Below, piece by piece: positions 62,401 through 64,000 of a stretch of DNA of 64,000 nt. How positions within the stretch are numbered: position 1 is the stretch's first letter; every line of letters begins with the position of its first letter. This DNA comes from Pseudoxanthomonas sp. Root630 (lineage in GTDB: Bacteria; Pseudomonadota; Gammaproteobacteria; Xanthomonadales; Xanthomonadaceae). The notes below the pieces were generated by a model that did no database searches, was not told where the DNA came from, and saw only the letters and a program-made list of their open reading frames with translations. The DNA lies in the NCBI RefSeq assembly GCF_001427585.1, contig NZ_LMGY01000016.1:62252-126251 (forward strand), read 5' to 3'. The position numbers and the translations under genes are program-made.

Positions 62401-64000
62401 GCGACCTGGCGCCAGGCCAGTCCAGCGCCCAGCACCAGCTTGTTGAAGCCGTCGTTCTCCGCATCGCCGCGCCAGATGCACGCGAACGCATCCTCGAATG
62501 CGGGCGCCAGGCGCTCGACGTCGAACGCGCCACTGGCCGGCTCGACTTCGAACTCCTGGATGTAGCGCGCACCCTGCGCGGTCTCGAGGCGGAACGGATG
62601 TTCCGAAATCACGCGCAGGCCCATGTTCTCCATCAGCGGCAACGCATCGGAGAGCGGGATGTCGGTTTCCTGGCGATACAGGTTCAGGCGCAGGCGGCCC
62701 TGGCCCGGCCGCTTGCGGCGCGACTCGTGCAGGCTCAGGCGTAGGTCGTCCTTGCCGGCCAGCGCGGCCAGGTGCTCGACATCACGGGCGGCGCCTTCCG
62801 GCGACACCACTTCGATATAGCCCGCCGGCAGCGCACGGCCGTAACCGCCGGCCAGCAGCAATCCCTTGGATTCGCCATGGCGCGCGATCAGGGTCTCGCG
62901 CAGGTCGTCCTGCCAGTTGCGCAACAGATGGGCGATGTCGCCTTCGAGCGATGCGGTGTCCACGTCGACCTGCTCACCGGCCTTCGGGCGGATGGTGAGG
63001 TGCAGCTGCGCCAGCGGCGACTCGCCGAGCAGCACGCTGCTGTCGACGTACTCCCCGCGCATCGCGTCCTTCAGCAGCGACTCGATGCGCAGGCGCACAT
63101 CGGTGTTGAAACGTTCGCGCGGGATGTAGACCAGCGCCGAGTAGAACCGGCCATAGCGGTCGCGACGCAGGAACAACTTGCTGCGCACGCGCTCCTGCAG
63201 GCCCAGGATGCCCATCGAGGTGCGGAAAAGTTCTTCGTCGCTGGACTGGAACAGCTCTTCGCGCGGCAGGGTTTCCAGGATGTGGCGCAGCGCCTTGCCG
63301 CTGTGGCCGCTGGGCGAAAGGCCGGACTTCTGCATCACGTACTCGTGGCGCTCGCGCACCAGCGGGATCTCCCACGGGCGGCGGTTGTAGGCGCTGGAGG
63401 TGTACAGGCCGATGAAACGCTGCTCGGCGATCGGGTTGCCTTGCGCATCGAACTCCAGCACGCCGATGTAGTCCATGTTGCCCGGGCGGTGCACGGTGGA
63501 GCGGCGGTTGGTCTTGGTGAGGATCAGCGCGTCCACCGAACCGCCCTGCGGCAGGTAGTGCGCGGCCAGCGTCTTGATGTTGCGCGGCGGCGTGGTGTCG
63601 CCCTCGCGCAGCAGGCCCAGGCCGCTGTCCTCGACGGCGCCGAGGATGCCGGTGCCCTTCTCCACGCGGTACTCGCGGTAGCCGAAGAAGGTGAAATGGT
63701 CGGCGGCGGCCCAGCGCATGAACTCCTGCGCCTCGCGGCGACCGTCATCGTCCACCGGCATGCGCCGGGTCGCCAGGTCGTCGGCGAGCGCCAGCATCTT
63801 CTCGCGCATGGCGCTCCAGTCGCGGACGATCGCGCGCACTTCCTCCAGCACGGTGCGGATGCGCTTCTCGATCTGCGCCATCTCCTCGGCCGGCAGGCGG
63901 TCGATCTCGAGCAGCATCAGCGATTCGGGCTTGCCCTCGCCGACGGCGGAGACCTTGCCGGCCTTGTCGCGGGTGAAACGCACCAGCGGGTGGCCGAGCA
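59448..64000 (-). CDS. gdhB: NAD-dependent glutamate dehydrogenase, large type (partial, N-terminus off the window)
   Basis: Large (about 1,600-residue) NAD-glutamate dehydrogenase that deaminates glutamate to 2-oxoglutarate. About 1,517 residues are in the window; the frame is open to base 64000 and its N-terminus lies beyond. Visible parts are an N-terminal ACT-like region ([21 protein letters not shown]), the catalytic core with [16 protein letters not shown]-like [20 protein letters not shown], the Lys motif [14 protein letters not shown], the NAD region [19 protein letters not shown] and the C-terminal domain. A strong terminator follows. Symbol is by usage in related species. Confidence 0.95.
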   Translation of the reverse strand, partial: LGHPLVRFTRDKAGKVSAVGEGKPESLMLLEIDRLPAEEMAQIEKRIRTVLEEVRAIVRDWSAMREKMLALADDLATRRMPVDDDGRREAQEFMRWAAADHFTFFGYREYRVEKGTGILGAVEDSGLGLLREGDTTPPRNIKTLAAHYLPQGGSVDALILTKTNRRSTVHRPGNMDYIGVLEFDAQGNPIAEQRFIGLYTSSAYNRRPWEIPLVRERHEYVMQKSGLSPSGHSGKALRHILETLPREELFQSSDEELFRTSMGILGLQERVRSKLFLRRDRYGRFYSALVYIPRERFNTDVRLRIESLLKDAMRGEYVDSSVLLGESPLAQLHLTIRPKAGEQVDVDTASLEGDIAHLLRNWQDDLRETLIARHGESKGLLLAGGYGRALPAGYIEVVSPEGAARDVEHLAALAGKDDLRLSLHESRRKRPGQGRLRLNLYRQETDIPLSDALPLMENMGLRVISEHPFRLETAQGARYIQEFEVEPASGAFDVERLAPAFEDAFACIWRGDAENDGFNKLVLGAGLAWRQVALLRGYCKYLLQTGVPFSQSYVEETLNRYPLLARLLVELFEARFDPATGSESKAQIKEGQERFAAQLKSLAGDDEAAARTLAALVDARGGKREQQIEAAHQSLLKLMDRVSSLDEDRILRGFMGAIEATLRTSFYQRGKDGQPAHTISFKFDSAKVPDLPKPRPYREIFVYGPRVEGVHLRFGPVARGGLRWSDRREDFRTEVLGLVKAQMVKNTVIVPVGAKGGFFVKRPPVGGDRDAVLAEGIACYKLFIQGLLDITDNIVGNKIVPPVDVVRHDQDDPYLVVAADKGTATFSDIANGLAIAHGFWMGDAFASGGSVGYDHKGMGITARGAWESVKRHFRALGRDSQTQDFTCVGIGDMSGDVFGNGMLLSEHIRLVAAFDHRHIFLDPTPDAAKSFKERDRMFKVPRSSWADYDAKLISKGGGIHPRSAKSIEITPEVRAALSIADGVKAMTPNELMSAILKSPVDLLWNGGIGTYVKAASETHADVGDRANNGLRVDGRDLRCKVVGEGGNLGLTQLGRIEAAQHGVLLNTDFIDNSAGVDTSDHEVNIKILLNGVVQAKKLSMDARNKLLADMTDEVADLVLWDNYRQNQAISLMERMSVSRLGSKQHFIQTLESQGLLDRQIEFLPSDAELAERKARGQGLTRPELSVLLSYSKLVAFQQLLESDIPEDPYLSKELQRYFPQPLQKKYASEMEKHRLKREIIATAVTNTTINRMGATFLLRMQEDTGRSPAEVAKAFTITRETLDARALWNQIDALDGKVPESVQIDALQVIWQVQRNFTRWLLTRQGPIPAIATAVERYHDGFNEIRAADGVLPDSLRPAYNASLQDWKDKGLPPALAGQIAALPYLEPSCDIIELARARKLKPVEVSKVHYRLGEALHLPWLQDQIEALKVDGRWHAVARGVLRDELAAHQRTLTNQVLSLPGGNADAKVQAWLGRDDAGLRFTLNMLNELAAQKTLDYPTASVAVQRLGQLASQG

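Noticed and set aside
59427-62744. Plus-strand open frame of more than 1,100 codons opposite the glutamate dehydrogenase gene
   Set aside because: Antisense shadow with repetitive Gln/Val/His/Arg composition; the dehydrogenase motifs are all on the minus strand.

Overview
The window looks like a chromosomal stretch of a high-GC gammaproteobacterium of the Xanthomonadaceae (Pseudoxanthomonas, Stenotrophomonas or Xanthomonas-like). This rests on the dapB-carA-carB and hrcA-grpE-dnaK-dnaJ orders, divergent fur/bamE(omlA), a tmRNA tag ANDDNYALAA, the rpsF-rpsR-rplI-dnaB-alr order without priB, the kynurenine cluster, and dispersed palindromes of the GTGGGAGCGACGTCAGTCGCGA type. No prophage, CRISPR array, tRNA or rRNA was seen. 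Most of the window is core genome.

Layout. 1-6.0 kb (minus): dapB, carA, an S9 peptidase and carB (cut by the window edge). 6.0-11.2 kb (minus): a GAF-EAL protein, a MOSC protein, prephenate dehydrogenase and an exported transglutaminase-like protein. 11.3-16.2 kb (minus): the heat-shock operon hrcA-grpE-dnaK-dnaJ with an internal sigma-32-type promoter. 16.3-20.8 kb: recN, fur, bamE, rnfH, ratA, smpB and ssrA (tmRNA). 20.9-24.9 kb: a tight four-gene operon, DUF3348 - MotA/ExbB-like channel with a long tail (DUF802) - MotB/OmpA-like partner - DUF2894. It has the architecture of an ion-driven stator resembling ZorAB. 24.9-25.4 kb: a gene-free repeat region. 25.4-28.8 kb: divergent namZ and a MurQ-like protein with an export signal. 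28.9-38.1 kb: tex, pip, an OmpA lipoprotein, a wax-ester/DGAT acyltransferase, photolyase, alr and a small membrane-anchored protein. 38.1-43.6 kb: dnaB, rplI, rpsR, rpsF, iscA, asnS and two small genes.

44.2-54.2 kb (plus) is a kynurenine / 3-hydroxyanthranilate catabolic cluster: SDR, aminomuconate-semialdehyde dehydrogenase-like ALDH, beta-carbonic anhydrase, RidA/aminomuconate deaminase-like protein, 3-hydroxyanthranilate dioxygenase, ACMS decarboxylase, kynureninase and kynurenine 3-monooxygenase. Two accessory modules interrupt it. One is a predicted HEPN/nucleotidyltransferase toxin-antitoxin pair with its own twin-palindrome operator. The other is a 386-bp GIY-YIG gene element bounded by 34-bp inverted repeats, lying directly in front of the monooxygenase start. 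Tryptophan dioxygenase, kynurenine formamidase and the steps after aminomuconate are not in the window.

54.2-64 kb: sbcB, a DUF2461 and a DUF2939 protein, a 5'-nucleotidase, an exported protein, NAD kinase and the large NAD-glutamate dehydrogenase (cut by the window end).

The strongest candidates for undescribed biology are the DUF3348-DUF802-OmpA-DUF2894 stator-like operon, the autoregulated and probably leaderless wHTH-nucleotidyltransferase/HEPN pair, the GIY-YIG element whose terminal hairpins covary, and the exported MurQ-like protein beside NamZ with two interleaved inverted repeats between them. A recurrent -10 hexamer / 6 nt / ATG arrangement suggests leaderless mRNAs at several genes.
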